A DNA stretch of 7,939 nt from Streptomyces lilacinus (GCA_000715685.1 KL569380.1:93510-101448), one strand, 5' to 3'. Counted from the first letter of the stretch, positions 1 to 6,126 are shown. The notes: a model not told the origin generated them from the sequence alone. Made by a program: numbers and translations.

Positions 1-1
1 C

Positions 2-1402
2 CCCCGCCGCGGCGACGGCAAGGGCCGCGGCGAGCAGCACGACCGCGGCGGTGACGACGGCGGCTCCTGGGGCCGGGACACCGGCTTCGAGCGGGTGCCG
101 CCCCAGGACCTCGACGCCGAGCAGTCCGTCCTCGGCGGCATGCTGCTGTCCAAGGACGCCATCGCCGACGTCGTCGAGGTCCTCAAGGGCAACGACTTCT
201 ACCGCCCGGCGCACGAGACGATCTACCAGGCCATCCTGGACCTGTACGCCAAGGGCGAGCCCGCCGACCCCATCACCGTGGCGGCCGAGCTCACCAAGCG
301 CGGCGAGATCACCCGCGTCGGCGGCGCGGCGTATCTGCACACCCTGGTCCAGTCGGTCCCGACCGCGGCCAACGCCGAGTACTACGCCGAGATCGTCCAC
401 GAGCGGGCGGTCCTCCGCCGCCTGGTCGAGGCCGGCACCCGCATCACGCAGATGGGATACGCGGCCGACGGCGACGTCGACGACATCGTCAACAAGGCCC
501 AGGCCGAGGTCTACGCCGTCACCGAGCAGCGCACCAGCGAGGACTATCTGCCGCTCGGCGACATCATGGAGGGCGCGCTCGACGAGATCGAGGCCATCGG
601 CTCGCGCAGCGGCGAGATGACCGGCGTCCCGACCGGCTTCACCGACCTCGACGCGCTCACGAACGGCCTCCACCCCGGCCAGATGATCGTCATCGCGGCC
701 CGTCCCGCGATGGGTAAGTCCACCCTGGCGCTGGACTTCGCGCGAGCCTGCTCGATCAAGCACAACATGCCGAGCGTGATCTTCTCGCTCGAAATGGGGC
801 GCAACGAGATCGCGATGCGTCTGCTGTCCGCCGAGGCCCGGGTGGCGCTGCACCACATGCGGTCCGGCTCCATGACGGACGAGGACTGGACGCGCCTGGC
901 GCGCCGCATGCCGGACGTCTCGCAGGCCCCGCTGTTCATCGACGACTCGCCGAACCTGTCGATGATGGAGATCCGCGCCAAGTGCCGCCGCCTGAAGCAG
1001 CGCAGCGGCATCAAGCTCGTGATCATCGACTATCTGCAGCTGATGCAGGCCGGTGGCGCCAAGCGGGCCGAGAGCCGCCAGCAGGAGGTCTCGGACATGT
1101 CCCGAAACCTCAAGCTGCTGGCCAAGGAGCTGGAGCTGCCGGTCATCGCGCTGTCCCAGCTGAACCGTGGACCCGAGCAGCGTACGGACAAGAAGCCGAT
1201 GGTCTCCGACCTCCGTGAGTCGGGTTCCATCGAGCAGGACGCCGACATGGTCATCCTGCTGCACCGCGAAGACGCCTACGAGAAGGAGTCGCCGCGCGCC
1301 GGCGAGGCGGACATCATCGTCGGCAAGCACCGAAACGGCCCCACGGCAACGATCACGGTGGCCTTCCAGGGCCACTACTCGCGCTTCGTGGACATGGCGT
1401 AG
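2..1402 (+). CDS. dnaB: Replicative DNA helicase DnaB (5' partial)
   Basis: This is the hexameric 5'-3' replicative helicase that unwinds DNA at the fork and works with primase. The frame is open from base 2, so the true start lies upstream. The GTG at 95 is internal: the codons before it encode a Gly/Arg/Asp-rich leader ending GRDTGFER, as expected for Streptomyces DnaB. Counting from base 2, the N-terminal primase-interacting domain starts near residue 33 (PPQDLDAEQSVLGG). A linker follows, then the RecA-like motor domain with Walker A (ARPAMGKST, about 233-241, Lys at bases 716-718), the SLEM motif (about 262-265), Walker B (VIIDYLQLM, about 340-348), the SQLNRGPEQ motif, DLRESGSIEQDAD, and KHRNGP with the likely arginine finger. 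The protein ends FVDMA. No intein interrupts Walker A or the DYLQ motif, where some actinobacterial DnaB proteins carry one. Identification is essentially certain. Confidence 0.98.
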   Translation, partial: PRRGDGKGRGEQHDRGGDDGGSWGRDTGFERVPPQDLDAEQSVLGGMLLSKDAIADVVEVLKGNDFYRPAHETIYQAILDLYAKGEPADPITVAAELTKRGEITRVGGAAYLHTLVQSVPTAANAEYYAEIVHERAVLRRLVEAGTRITQMGYAADGDVDDIVNKAQAEVYAVTEQRTSEDYLPLGDIMEGALDEIEAIGSRSGEMTGVPTGFTDLDALTNGLHPGQMIVIAARPAMGKSTLALDFARACSIKHNMPSVIFSLEMGRNEIAMRLLSAEARVALHHMRSGSMTDEDWTRLARRMPDVSQAPLFIDDSPNLSMMEIRAKCRRLKQRSGIKLVIIDYLQLMQAGGAKRAESRQQEVSDMSRNLKLLAKELELPVIALSQLNRGPEQRTDKKPMVSDLRESGSIEQDADMVILLHREDAYEKESPRAGEADIIVGKHRNGPTATITVAFQGHYSRFVDMA

Positions 1403-1472
1403 ACGACATCGCTTAGACGGCAGGGCGTAAACGGCCGGAAAAATGCGTCGGCGGGCGAGGACATGGCCTGGT

Positions 1473-1484
1473 TAGGGTGCGGTC
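1473..1484 (+). promoter_or_regulatory. Putative leaderless promoter (-10 TAGGGT) for the serine hydrolase gene
   Basis: TAGGGT at 1473-1478 fits the actinobacterial TANNNT -10 consensus. Its last T lies 7 bases before the A of the ATG at 1485, so transcription should start on or next to the start codon. No purine-rich Shine-Dalgarno sequence stands at the usual distance, and no convincing -35 box is visible. These points together suggest a leaderless mRNA. This is inference from sequence only. Confidence 0.5.
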
Positions 1485-2900
1485 ATGACCGTCTTGCTCG
1501 AAGAGTCCGCCGAAACCTCCCCGGACGCCGCCGATTTCGCGGAGCTGCTTCCGGCCACCCGCCGTGCCCTGCTGCACCGTCTGGCCACCGGTCAGGTGGA
1601 CGGTCGGACGCCCTCGCTCGTGGGAGCGGTGGTGCGGGACGGGCGGATGGTGTGGTCGGCCGGGCGCGGGACCGTGGGCGGGGAGGTGCCGGGGGCCGGT
1701 ACGCAGTATCGGATCGGCTCGATCACGAAGACCCTCGTCGCCGTGCTGGTCATGCGGCTGCGCGACGAGGGGCTGATCGACCTGGGGGACCCGCTGGCCC
1801 GGCACCTCGACGTGCCCGAGGCCGGCGGGGCGACCGTCGCGCAGCTGTTGTCGCACACGGCCGGGCTGGCGGCCGAGGCCCGAGGTCCCTGGTGGGAGCG
1901 CACGGACGGCGCGCTGCGCCCCGAGCTCGCGGACATCTTCGGCGAGCGTCCCCAGCGCCATGCGCCGGGGCGCGTGCACCACTACTCCAACCCCGGTTTC
2001 GCGCTCCTGGGCGCGCTGGTCGAGCGGCTGCGCGGGGAGAGCTGGTACGAGGTGCTGCGCCGTGAGGTGCTGGAGCCGCTCGGCATGGAGCGCACGACGC
2101 TCTCGCCCGAGGCGCCGCACGCCGAGGGGTGGGCCGTGCACCCCTGGGCGGACGTACTGCTTCCGGAACCGGCCGTGGACACCGGGCGGATGGCGCCCGC
2201 CGGGCAGTTGTGGTCGACGGCGGGTGACCTCGGCCGGTTCGCCGCGTTCCTGATGGACGGTGACGAGCGGGTGCTGGGGGCGGCGTCGCTGGCCGAGATG
2301 CGGGCGCCCGAGGCAGAGCCGCAGGGGGCGGACTGGACGGCCGGCTACGGCCTGGGTGTTCAGCTGGTGCGTCGCGACGGCCGGATCCTGGCCGGGCACA
2401 CGGGCACCATGCCCGGCTTCGTGGCCCAGGTGTGGACGAGCCCGCGGGACGGGATCGCCTCGGTCGTGCTCGGCAACCTCACCTCCCTCAGCACGGCGGG
2501 CGCCGTGGCGGCGGACCTCATCAGGACGGTCGCCGAGAACGAGCCCCGCATTCCGGAGCCGTGGCGTCCGCTCGAGGGCGTGGACCCGGCGCTGCTGGAG
2601 CTGACCGGCCCCTGGTACTGGGGCGCCACCGCCTTCGTCCTGCGCCTGCGGGCCGACCGCGGACTGGACCTGACGCCCGTCGACGGTTCCGGACCCGGGC
2701 GTGCAGCGCACTTCCGCGCGGAGACCGACGGCACCTGGACCGGGCTCGACGGCTACTACGCGGGCGAGACGCTCACGGTCGTACGCGGCGCGGAGGGAGC
2801 GGTGAGCCATCTCGACCTCGGCACCTTCGTCTTCACGCGGCAGCCCTACGAGCCCGGGGGCGCCGTGCCGGGCGGCGTCGACACCGGCGGCTGGCGATAG
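1485..2900 (+). CDS. Serine hydrolase, beta-lactamase/class C (EstB/PBP-like) family
   Basis: A 471-residue member of the serine beta-lactamase / penicillin-binding-like hydrolase family; homologues are esterases, D-aminopeptidases or carboxypeptidases, and the substrate here is not predictable. The catalytic set is intact: SxxK as SITK (Ser79, Lys82), YSN at 167-169 (HHYSNPGF), LLSHTAGL at 121-128, and HTG at 305-307 (GHTGTMPGF), replacing the KTG box. The catalytic domain covers about 25-350. A further segment of about 90 residues (roughly 367-456, beginning LLELTGPWYWG) looks like the small beta-rich C-terminal domain seen on many such hydrolases. There is no signal peptide or membrane segment, so it should be cytoplasmic, which argues against a cell-wall or secreted beta-lactamase role. 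The ATG at 1485 is chosen because it sits 7 bases after a -10 box. It lies 82 bases after dnaB, on the same strand. Confidence 0.9.
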   Translation: MTVLLEESAETSPDAADFAELLPATRRALLHRLATGQVDGRTPSLVGAVVRDGRMVWSAGRGTVGGEVPGAGTQYRIGSITKTLVAVLVMRLRDEGLIDLGDPLARHLDVPEAGGATVAQLLSHTAGLAAEARGPWWERTDGALRPELADIFGERPQRHAPGRVHHYSNPGFALLGALVERLRGESWYEVLRREVLEPLGMERTTLSPEAPHAEGWAVHPWADVLLPEPAVDTGRMAPAGQLWSTAGDLGRFAAFLMDGDERVLGAASLAEMRAPEAEPQGADWTAGYGLGVQLVRRDGRILAGHTGTMPGFVAQVWTSPRDGIASVVLGNLTSLSTAGAVAADLIRTVAENEPRIPEPWRPLEGVDPALLELTGPWYWGATAFVLRLRADRGLDLTPVDGSGPGRAAHFRAETDGTWTGLDGYYAGETLTVVRGAEGAVSHLDLGTFVFTRQPYEPGGAVPGGVDTGGWR

Positions 2901-2932
2901 TGCGATTGTCGGCACGCGGCAGGGGGCGGACG

Positions 2933-2938
2933 TAGAGT
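2933..2938 (+). promoter_or_regulatory. Putative -10 box (TAGAGT) for the aminotransferase gene
   Basis: TAGAGT fits the Streptomyces -10 consensus TANNNT and would place the start near 2944-2946, leaving a leader of about 48 bases with a ribosome binding site. The best upstream -35-like hexamer is TTGTCG at 2906-2911, but the 21-base spacer is too long for a standard promoter. Read-through from the serine hydrolase gene is also possible. Confidence 0.35.
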
Positions 2939-2982
2939 CGACGGGAGATTGGCGGGCGCCGGAACGCGGCGCGACATCCCCT

Positions 2983-2988
2983 GGAAGG
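2983..2988 (+). promoter_or_regulatory. Ribosome binding site GGAAGG deciding a GTG start
   Basis: GGAAGG ends 4 bases before the GTG at 2993. The spacing is short but workable. It supports the GTG start, for which there is no nearby ATG alternative. Confidence 0.6.
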
Positions 2989-2992
2989 CACC

Positions 2993-4120
2993 GTGACTGC
3001 GAACACCGCACCGGACCTGCTCGACTTCGCGCCCCTGGGCGCCGGTCACTTCGCCCGTATCGAGGACAAGGTCGCGGCGCTGATGCGCACCCGCGAGACC
3101 GTTGTCACGATGCAGGGCGAGGCGCTGCTGCCCCTTGAGGCCTGTATTCGTTCGGCCGTACGGCCCGGCAGCACCGCGCTGAACATCATCACGGGCCCGT
3201 ACGGCGAGACGTTCGGCGGCTGGCTGCGGTCCTGCGGCGCGGAGGTCGTGACGGTGGCGGCGCCCTTCAGCGGCGCGGCGAGCGCCGAGCAGGTCGCCGA
3301 GGCGCTGCGCGCGAACCCCGCCGTCGACTTCGTCAGCCTCGTCCACGCGGAGGCGGCGACCGGCAACACCAACCCCGTCGCCGAGATCGCCGCGGTCGTC
3401 CGCGAGCACGGGGCGCTGCTGATGCTGGACGCGGTGGCCTCCGTCGCCGCCGAGCCGCTGCTCACCGACGAGTGGGGCGTCGACCTGTGCGTCATCGGTG
3501 GCCAGAAGGCCATGGCGGGCCCCGCCGGGGTGTCCGTCGTCTCCGTGAGCGCGCGTGCCTGGGAGCGGATCGCCGCCAACGAGCAGGCGCCCCGCCGCTC
3601 CTACCTCTCCCTGCTGGACTGGAAGGAGCGCTGGATCGACGGCGGTCGCGCGGCGCTGCCGCACGCGCCGGCCCAGCTGGAGATGCTGGCCCTGGAGCAG
3701 GCCGTCGACCGCCTGCACGCGGAGGGTCTGGACGGCGTCATCGCCCGCCACCGTGCCGCCGCCGCGGCCACTCGGGCAGGCGTACGGGCCCTGGGCGCCC
3801 TCACGCCGTACGTCGTCCGCGACGAGGACGCCGCCCCGGCAGCCACCACCCTGCGCGCCCCGGAGGGCAGCGACGCCCGCGACGTCGTGGCGGCGGCCCT
3901 GGCGGCCGACGCCTCCGTGCCCGTCCAGGCGGCGGCCGGCGCGCTCGCCCAGGAGATGATCCGCGTCAACCACTACGGGCTCGACGCGGACCGCGAGGTC
4001 GTGCTCGCGTCGCTCGCCGCGCTCGCCGAGGGGCTGCGCGCCCTCGGCGTACCGGTCGGGGACCAGGGCGAGGCCCTGGCGGTGGCCGGCAAGGCCTGGG
4101 ACGCGGTGATCCCGGGCTGA
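2993..4120 (+). CDS. Class V PLP-dependent aminotransferase (alanine/serine-glyoxylate type)
   Basis: A 375-residue fold-type I PLP enzyme of the class V aminotransferase family (alanine-glyoxylate, serine-pyruvate, ureidoglycine-glyoxylate relatives). Visible active-site residues are the Schiff-base Lys172 in GGQKAMAGPAG (169-179), Asp146 in LMLDAVAS (pairs with the PLP pyridine nitrogen), the HAEAATGN segment (118-125) matching the family HxExSTG, and Arg324 in IRVNHYGLD, in place of the family arginine that binds the substrate carboxylate. The usual GSGxxxxEA cofactor-phosphate loop is replaced by QGEALLPLEA (41-50), and the serines of the STG segment are alanines, so the cofactor pocket is atypical. 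Length fits the family. No target signal is seen; it should be cytosolic. The gene has its own ribosome binding site 92 bases after the serine hydrolase and ends at a strong terminator. Amino donor and acceptor cannot be assigned from sequence. Confidence 0.88.
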   Translation: MTANTAPDLLDFAPLGAGHFARIEDKVAALMRTRETVVTMQGEALLPLEACIRSAVRPGSTALNIITGPYGETFGGWLRSCGAEVVTVAAPFSGAASAEQVAEALRANPAVDFVSLVHAEAATGNTNPVAEIAAVVREHGALLMLDAVASVAAEPLLTDEWGVDLCVIGGQKAMAGPAGVSVVSVSARAWERIAANEQAPRRSYLSLLDWKERWIDGGRAALPHAPAQLEMLALEQAVDRLHAEGLDGVIARHRAAAAATRAGVRALGALTPYVVRDEDAAPAATTLRAPEGSDARDVVAAALAADASVPVQAAAGALAQEMIRVNHYGLDADREVVLASLAALAEGLRALGVPVGDQGEALAVAGKAWDAVIPG

Positions 4121-4166
4121 CGTCCGCGAGACGGCCCACCGGTCGCCTCCGTCAGAAGGCCTCACC

Positions 4167-4204
4167 AGCCGCCGTCGGCGCTTCCTGCGCCGGCGGCGGC
4201 TTTT
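4167..4204 (+). terminator. Intrinsic terminator after the aminotransferase gene
   Basis: The arms 4167-4181 and 4187-4201 form a 15-base-pair stem, all Watson-Crick apart from one G-U pair, closed by the 5-base loop TTCCT. TTTT follows at 4201-4204, and a second T run at 4208-4210. It starts 47 bases after the aminotransferase stop codon. It has a T tract only in the + direction, so it ends the dnaB-side transcription block and separates it from the tetR gene. Confidence 0.88.
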
Positions 4205-4282
4205 GCGTTTCTCCCCGCTTCATTTCGGTTTCTTGCGTTTGGTGCCGGTATGGCGCGGCGATGGCTCACTCATTCGCCCGGA

Positions 4283-4288
4283 TAAAAT
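4283..4288 (+). promoter_or_regulatory. Putative -10 box (TAAAAT) for tetR
   Basis: TAAAAT matches TANNNT within an AT-rich patch that stands out from the surrounding high GC. It predicts a start near 4295 and a 5' leader of about 42 bases. No convincing -35 hexamer lies 16-19 bases upstream, which may point to an activator-dependent or weak promoter. The 4205-4336 gap otherwise holds only a repeated TTGCGTTT octamer. Confidence 0.45.
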
Positions 4289-4322
4289 CGGAACCCACAC
4301 CCCGTTTCGTCTTCCCCGCCCC

Positions 4323-4327
4323 GGAGG
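4323..4327 (+). promoter_or_regulatory. Ribosome binding site GGAGG for tetR
   Basis: GGAGG ends 9 bases before the ATG at 4337, which is good spacing for a high-GC actinobacterium and supports this start over any other in the frame. Confidence 0.7.
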
Positions 4328-4336
4328 CACCCGCGC

Positions 4337-5131
4337 ATGGCTCGGCGCAGGAACCGTTCCTCGTCCTCACAGGCTTCCCCGACGCTGCGTGCGGACGCCC
4401 GGCGCAACCGGGCTCTGGTGCTGCAGGCGGCGCGATCCGCCTTCGAGGAAGCGGGGTTGGCGGTCCCGCTGGGGGAGATCGCGCGCCGGGCCGGAGTGGG
4501 CGCGGGCACGGTCTACCGTCATTTCCCCTCCAAAGAAGCCCTGTTCAGGGCGACGGTGGTGGACCGCGTTCGCCTTTTCACGGACACAGCACGGGAGTTG
4601 GCGCACGCGGAGGACGCCGGGCCGGTCTTCTATCGCTACCTCGCGGCGGTGGTGCGGCTGTCGGTACGGAACAAGGGCCTCTGCGACGCGCTGGAGGGCA
4701 GTTTCGAGCCCTCCCCGGGGGTCGAAGAGGACTTCCGCGCCGCCCTCGAGGTGCTGCTGCGGCGCGCCCAACAGGCGGGCGCGGTAAGGGAAGACGTGAC
4801 CATCGACGACGTGATGGCCCTGCTCATGGGCTGCCTGTCGATGGAGCAGCGGCGCGGGCCCGGCGTGGCCGCGGGGAGGATGACGGTGCTGGCGTGCGAC
4901 AGTCTCCGCCCGGGCCGGCGCGTGACGAAACTGCCGCCCAACCCCGCACCTGACCGTAACGAAACGTGCTGTGCCGTATGCGGCGGACCGGTGGCCTCCG
5001 CTCGTACGGGCCGGCCCGCTCGGTACTGCGGTGCGGCCTGCCGGCAGAAGGCGCACCGGGAGCGGGCCCGGGCCCGTGTCGGGTCAGAGGCGGTACGTGA
5101 ATCAGAGGTGGTACTTGAAGCCGAGGTGTGA
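4337..5131 (+). CDS. TetR-family regulator with C-terminal Cys4 zinc-ribbon-like tail
   Basis: A 264-residue TetR/AcrR-type repressor. The N-terminal helix-turn-helix spans about 20-70 (RADARRNRALVLQAARSAF, then GVGAGTVYRHFPSKEALF at 53-70, the recognition helix signature). The ligand-binding helical core runs from about 71 to 190 and resembles the SbtR-like C-terminal domain common in Streptomyces. The odd part is an extra tail after about residue 205: C212-x2-C215-x15-C231-x3-C235 (CAVCGG, then GRPARYCGAACRQ), followed by a basic run, KAHRERARAR. This looks like a structural zinc-binding ribbon plus a possible extra nucleic-acid contact. Upstream lies a terminator and downstream an overlapping convergent GNAT gene, so no target gene is indicated by context; autoregulation is the default guess. 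The last ten residues overlap the GNAT gene by 30 bases. Confidence 0.9.
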   Translation: MARRRNRSSSSQASPTLRADARRNRALVLQAARSAFEEAGLAVPLGEIARRAGVGAGTVYRHFPSKEALFRATVVDRVRLFTDTARELAHAEDAGPVFYRYLAAVVRLSVRNKGLCDALEGSFEPSPGVEEDFRAALEVLLRRAQQAGAVREDVTIDDVMALLMGCLSMEQRRGPGVAAGRMTVLACDSLRPGRRVTKLPPNPAPDRNETCCAVCGGPVASARTGRPARYCGAACRQKAHRERARARVGSEAVRESEVVLEAEV

Positions 5132-5536
5132 GGCCTCGAAGCCCAGCCGCTCGACGCGGGTCGCGTCGGAGGTCAGCTGCACCAGCCGGCAGACCTCGCG
5201 ACGCGAGGTGTCGATGGCCCACTGGACGAGCCGGCTGCCGAGGCCGCTGCCGCGCTCGTCGGCGTGGACGCGCACGCCCTCGATGACCGAGCGCGTCGCA
5301 CCGCGCCGCGAGAGGCCCGGTATGACGGTGAGCTGGAGGGTGCCGACCGTGCGGCCGTCGCGGACGGCGACGGCCAGGTGCTGGTTGGGGTCGCCGGCCA
5401 GGCGGTCGAAGGCGGCGCGGTACGGGGTCAGGTCGTCCGGTGACTCGCGCCGGGCGCCGAGCGGATCGTCGGCCAGCAGGGCCACGATGGCGGGGATGTC
5501 GTCGGCGGTCGCGCGGCGGATCTCGAGGTCGCTCAT
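5102..5536 (-). CDS. GNAT-family N-acetyltransferase
   Basis: A 144-residue acetyl-CoA-dependent N-acetyltransferase with a single GNAT domain. It starts MSDLEIRRATADDIPAIVAL (beta1-alpha1 signature), has the central strand VGTLQLTVIPGL (64-75), and the acetyl-CoA pyrophosphate-binding motif A at ERGSGLGSRL (94-103, RGSGLG loop), preceded by the IEGVRVHADE strand. The C-terminus LGFEASHLGFKYHL is the usual motif B end of these proteins. The substrate is unknown: small amine, antibiotic and protein N-terminus are all possible. The frame stays open far upstream, but the ATG at 5536 begins the conserved domain and lies 7 bases after a -10-like TAGGGT. It lies 71 bases downstream of the MarR gene on the same strand and may be cotranscribed with it. 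Its 3' end overlaps tetR by 30 bases. Confidence 0.9.
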   Translation of the reverse strand: MSDLEIRRATADDIPAIVALLADDPLGARRESPDDLTPYRAAFDRLAGDPNQHLAVAVRDGRTVGTLQLTVIPGLSRRGATRSVIEGVRVHADERGSGLGSRLVQWAIDTSRREVCRLVQLTSDATRVERLGFEASHLGFKYHL

Positions 5537-5543
5537 GATCGGG

Positions 5544-5549
5544 ACCCTA
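5544..5549 (-). promoter_or_regulatory. Putative leaderless promoter (-10 TAGGGT, minus strand) for GNAT
   Basis: On the minus strand TAGGGT is followed by 7 bases and then the ATG of the GNAT gene, nearly the same layout as at 1473-1485 on the plus strand. There is no Shine-Dalgarno sequence at the right distance and no clear -35 box. It suggests the GNAT gene can be transcribed alone as a leaderless mRNA, besides read-through from marR. A second TAGGGT (5605-5610, minus) coincides with the marR stop codon. Confidence 0.45.
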
Positions 5550-5607
5550 TGCGCGGAGCGGCCGCCGGCCCAGGGGTTCGCGGCGGTCCTACGGGGGTGG
5601 GGCGACC

Positions 5608-6069
5608 CTACGGCGCGGGGGCGAGGGACTCCACGGCGGCGACGAGCGGCGCGAGCTCGGCGCGGGACGACGCCTCGCTCAGCGCTTCGCGCAGGGCGGT
5701 GTCGTTGGTGGGCCGGGCCTCCTCGAGGAGCACGCGGCCGGCGTCGGTGACGTCGGTGTAGATGCCGCGCCGGTCGGTGAGGCAGAGGTAGCGCGTGAGC
5801 AGGCCCCGGTCCTCGAGTCGGTTGACCAGGCGGGTGGTCGCGCTCTGGCTGAGGACGACCGCGTCGGCGACCTCGTTCATGCGCAGGTGGCCGCCCTCGC
5901 CGTTGTGCTGGCGGCTGAGGACGTCGAGCACGGAGAACTCGCGGACGCTCAGCTCGTGGTGCGCCTGCAGTGCTCGCTCGATGTGCGCCTCGATGCGGCT
6001 GTGGAGTGCGGAGAGCGCGCACCAGCCCTGTGCCAGGCCGACCAGAGCGGGGTCCGGGGTGCGGGACAT
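5608..6069 (-). CDS. MarR-family transcriptional regulator
   Basis: A 153-residue winged helix-turn-helix regulator of the MarR family, which typically binds DNA as a dimer and is released by small phenolic, antibiotic or oxidant signals. Helix alpha1 and the dimer region cover about 8-36. The DNA-binding domain follows: LSVREFSVLDVLSRQ (40-54), MNEVADAVVLSQSATTRLVN (64-83, HTH with recognition helix) and the wing with the conserved TDRRG (98-102). The C-terminal dimer helices run about 110-150. Cys17 and Cys96 are the only cysteines. The frame is open further upstream, but the ATG at 6069 has a strong ribosome binding site 7 bases away and begins the conserved region. It is divergent from an MFS efflux gene, the classic MarR repressor/pump arrangement, so it probably represses that pump and itself. 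Confidence 0.92.
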   Translation of the reverse strand: MSRTPDPALVGLAQGWCALSALHSRIEAHIERALQAHHELSVREFSVLDVLSRQHNGEGGHLRMNEVADAVVLSQSATTRLVNRLEDRGLLTRYLCLTDRRGIYTDVTDAGRVLLEEARPTNDTALREALSEASSRAELAPLVAAVESLAPAP

Positions 6070-6076
6070 GGGGGAG

Positions 6077-6084
6077 TCCTCCTT
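6077..6084 (-). promoter_or_regulatory. Ribosome binding site AAGGAGGA deciding the marR start
   Basis: AAGGAGGA on the minus strand ends 7 bases before the ATG at 6069. It is a near-perfect Shine-Dalgarno match and rules out the longer open frame that extends to 6204. Confidence 0.85.
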
Positions 6085-6109
6085 CGCCTCTGCGCCTCGC
6101 CGTTCTGCG

Positions 6110-6121
6110 TGGTCATGACCA
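6110..6121. promoter_or_regulatory. 12-base perfect palindrome TGGTCATGACCA at the predicted marR start point
   Basis: TGGTCATGACCA is a perfect inverted repeat that directly abuts the candidate marR -10 box (minus-strand TATCCT, 6121-6126) and covers the predicted transcription start near 6114. That position suits a repressor operator. The same 10-base core, GGTCATGACC, occurs at 1481-1490 over the predicted start of the serine hydrolase mRNA. Which protein, if any, binds is unknown. Confidence 0.4.
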
Positions 6122-6126
6122 GGATA
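6121..6126 (-). promoter_or_regulatory. Putative -10 box (TATCCT) for marR
   Basis: Minus-strand TATCCT fits TANNNT and predicts a start near 6114 and a leader of about 45 bases carrying the ribosome binding site. No -35 box is seen at 17-19 bases; the nearest TTG hexamer (TTGCAA, 6151-6156) is 24 bases away. Confidence 0.35.

Noticed and set aside
95..97. GTG at 95 as the dnaB start
   Set aside because: The frame is open to the window edge and the upstream codons give the usual Streptomyces DnaB leader, so it is an internal valine.
1403..1484. Terminator between dnaB and the serine hydrolase gene
   Set aside because: Only 4-5 base arms and no T tract on the plus strand; no terminator can be supported.
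2956..2972. GCGCC/GGCGC hairpin in the aminotransferase leader
   Set aside because: Only 5 base pairs with a 7-base loop; such short GC hairpins are expected by chance at this composition, and no known riboswitch is recognised.
1413..3011. 532-residue open frame on the minus strand
   Set aside because: It is antisense to the serine hydrolase gene, Arg/Pro/His-rich with no recognisable domain; a shadow produced by high GC.
2846..4165. 439-residue open frame on the minus strand
   Set aside because: Antisense to the aminotransferase, Arg/Gly-rich low complexity, no family motif.
4278..4291. Apparent CCG...CGG palindrome over the tetR -10 box
   Set aside because: The arms do not pair in one register beyond three bases; too weak for an operator.
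3472..4953. 493-residue plus-strand frame spanning the aminotransferase end, terminator and tetR
   Set aside because: It crosses a strong terminator and is out of frame with two well-supported genes; Arg/Gly-rich.
5537..6022. N-terminal extension of the GNAT frame
   Set aside because: Arg/Pro-rich, out of frame through marR; the GNAT domain begins exactly at the ATG at 5536.
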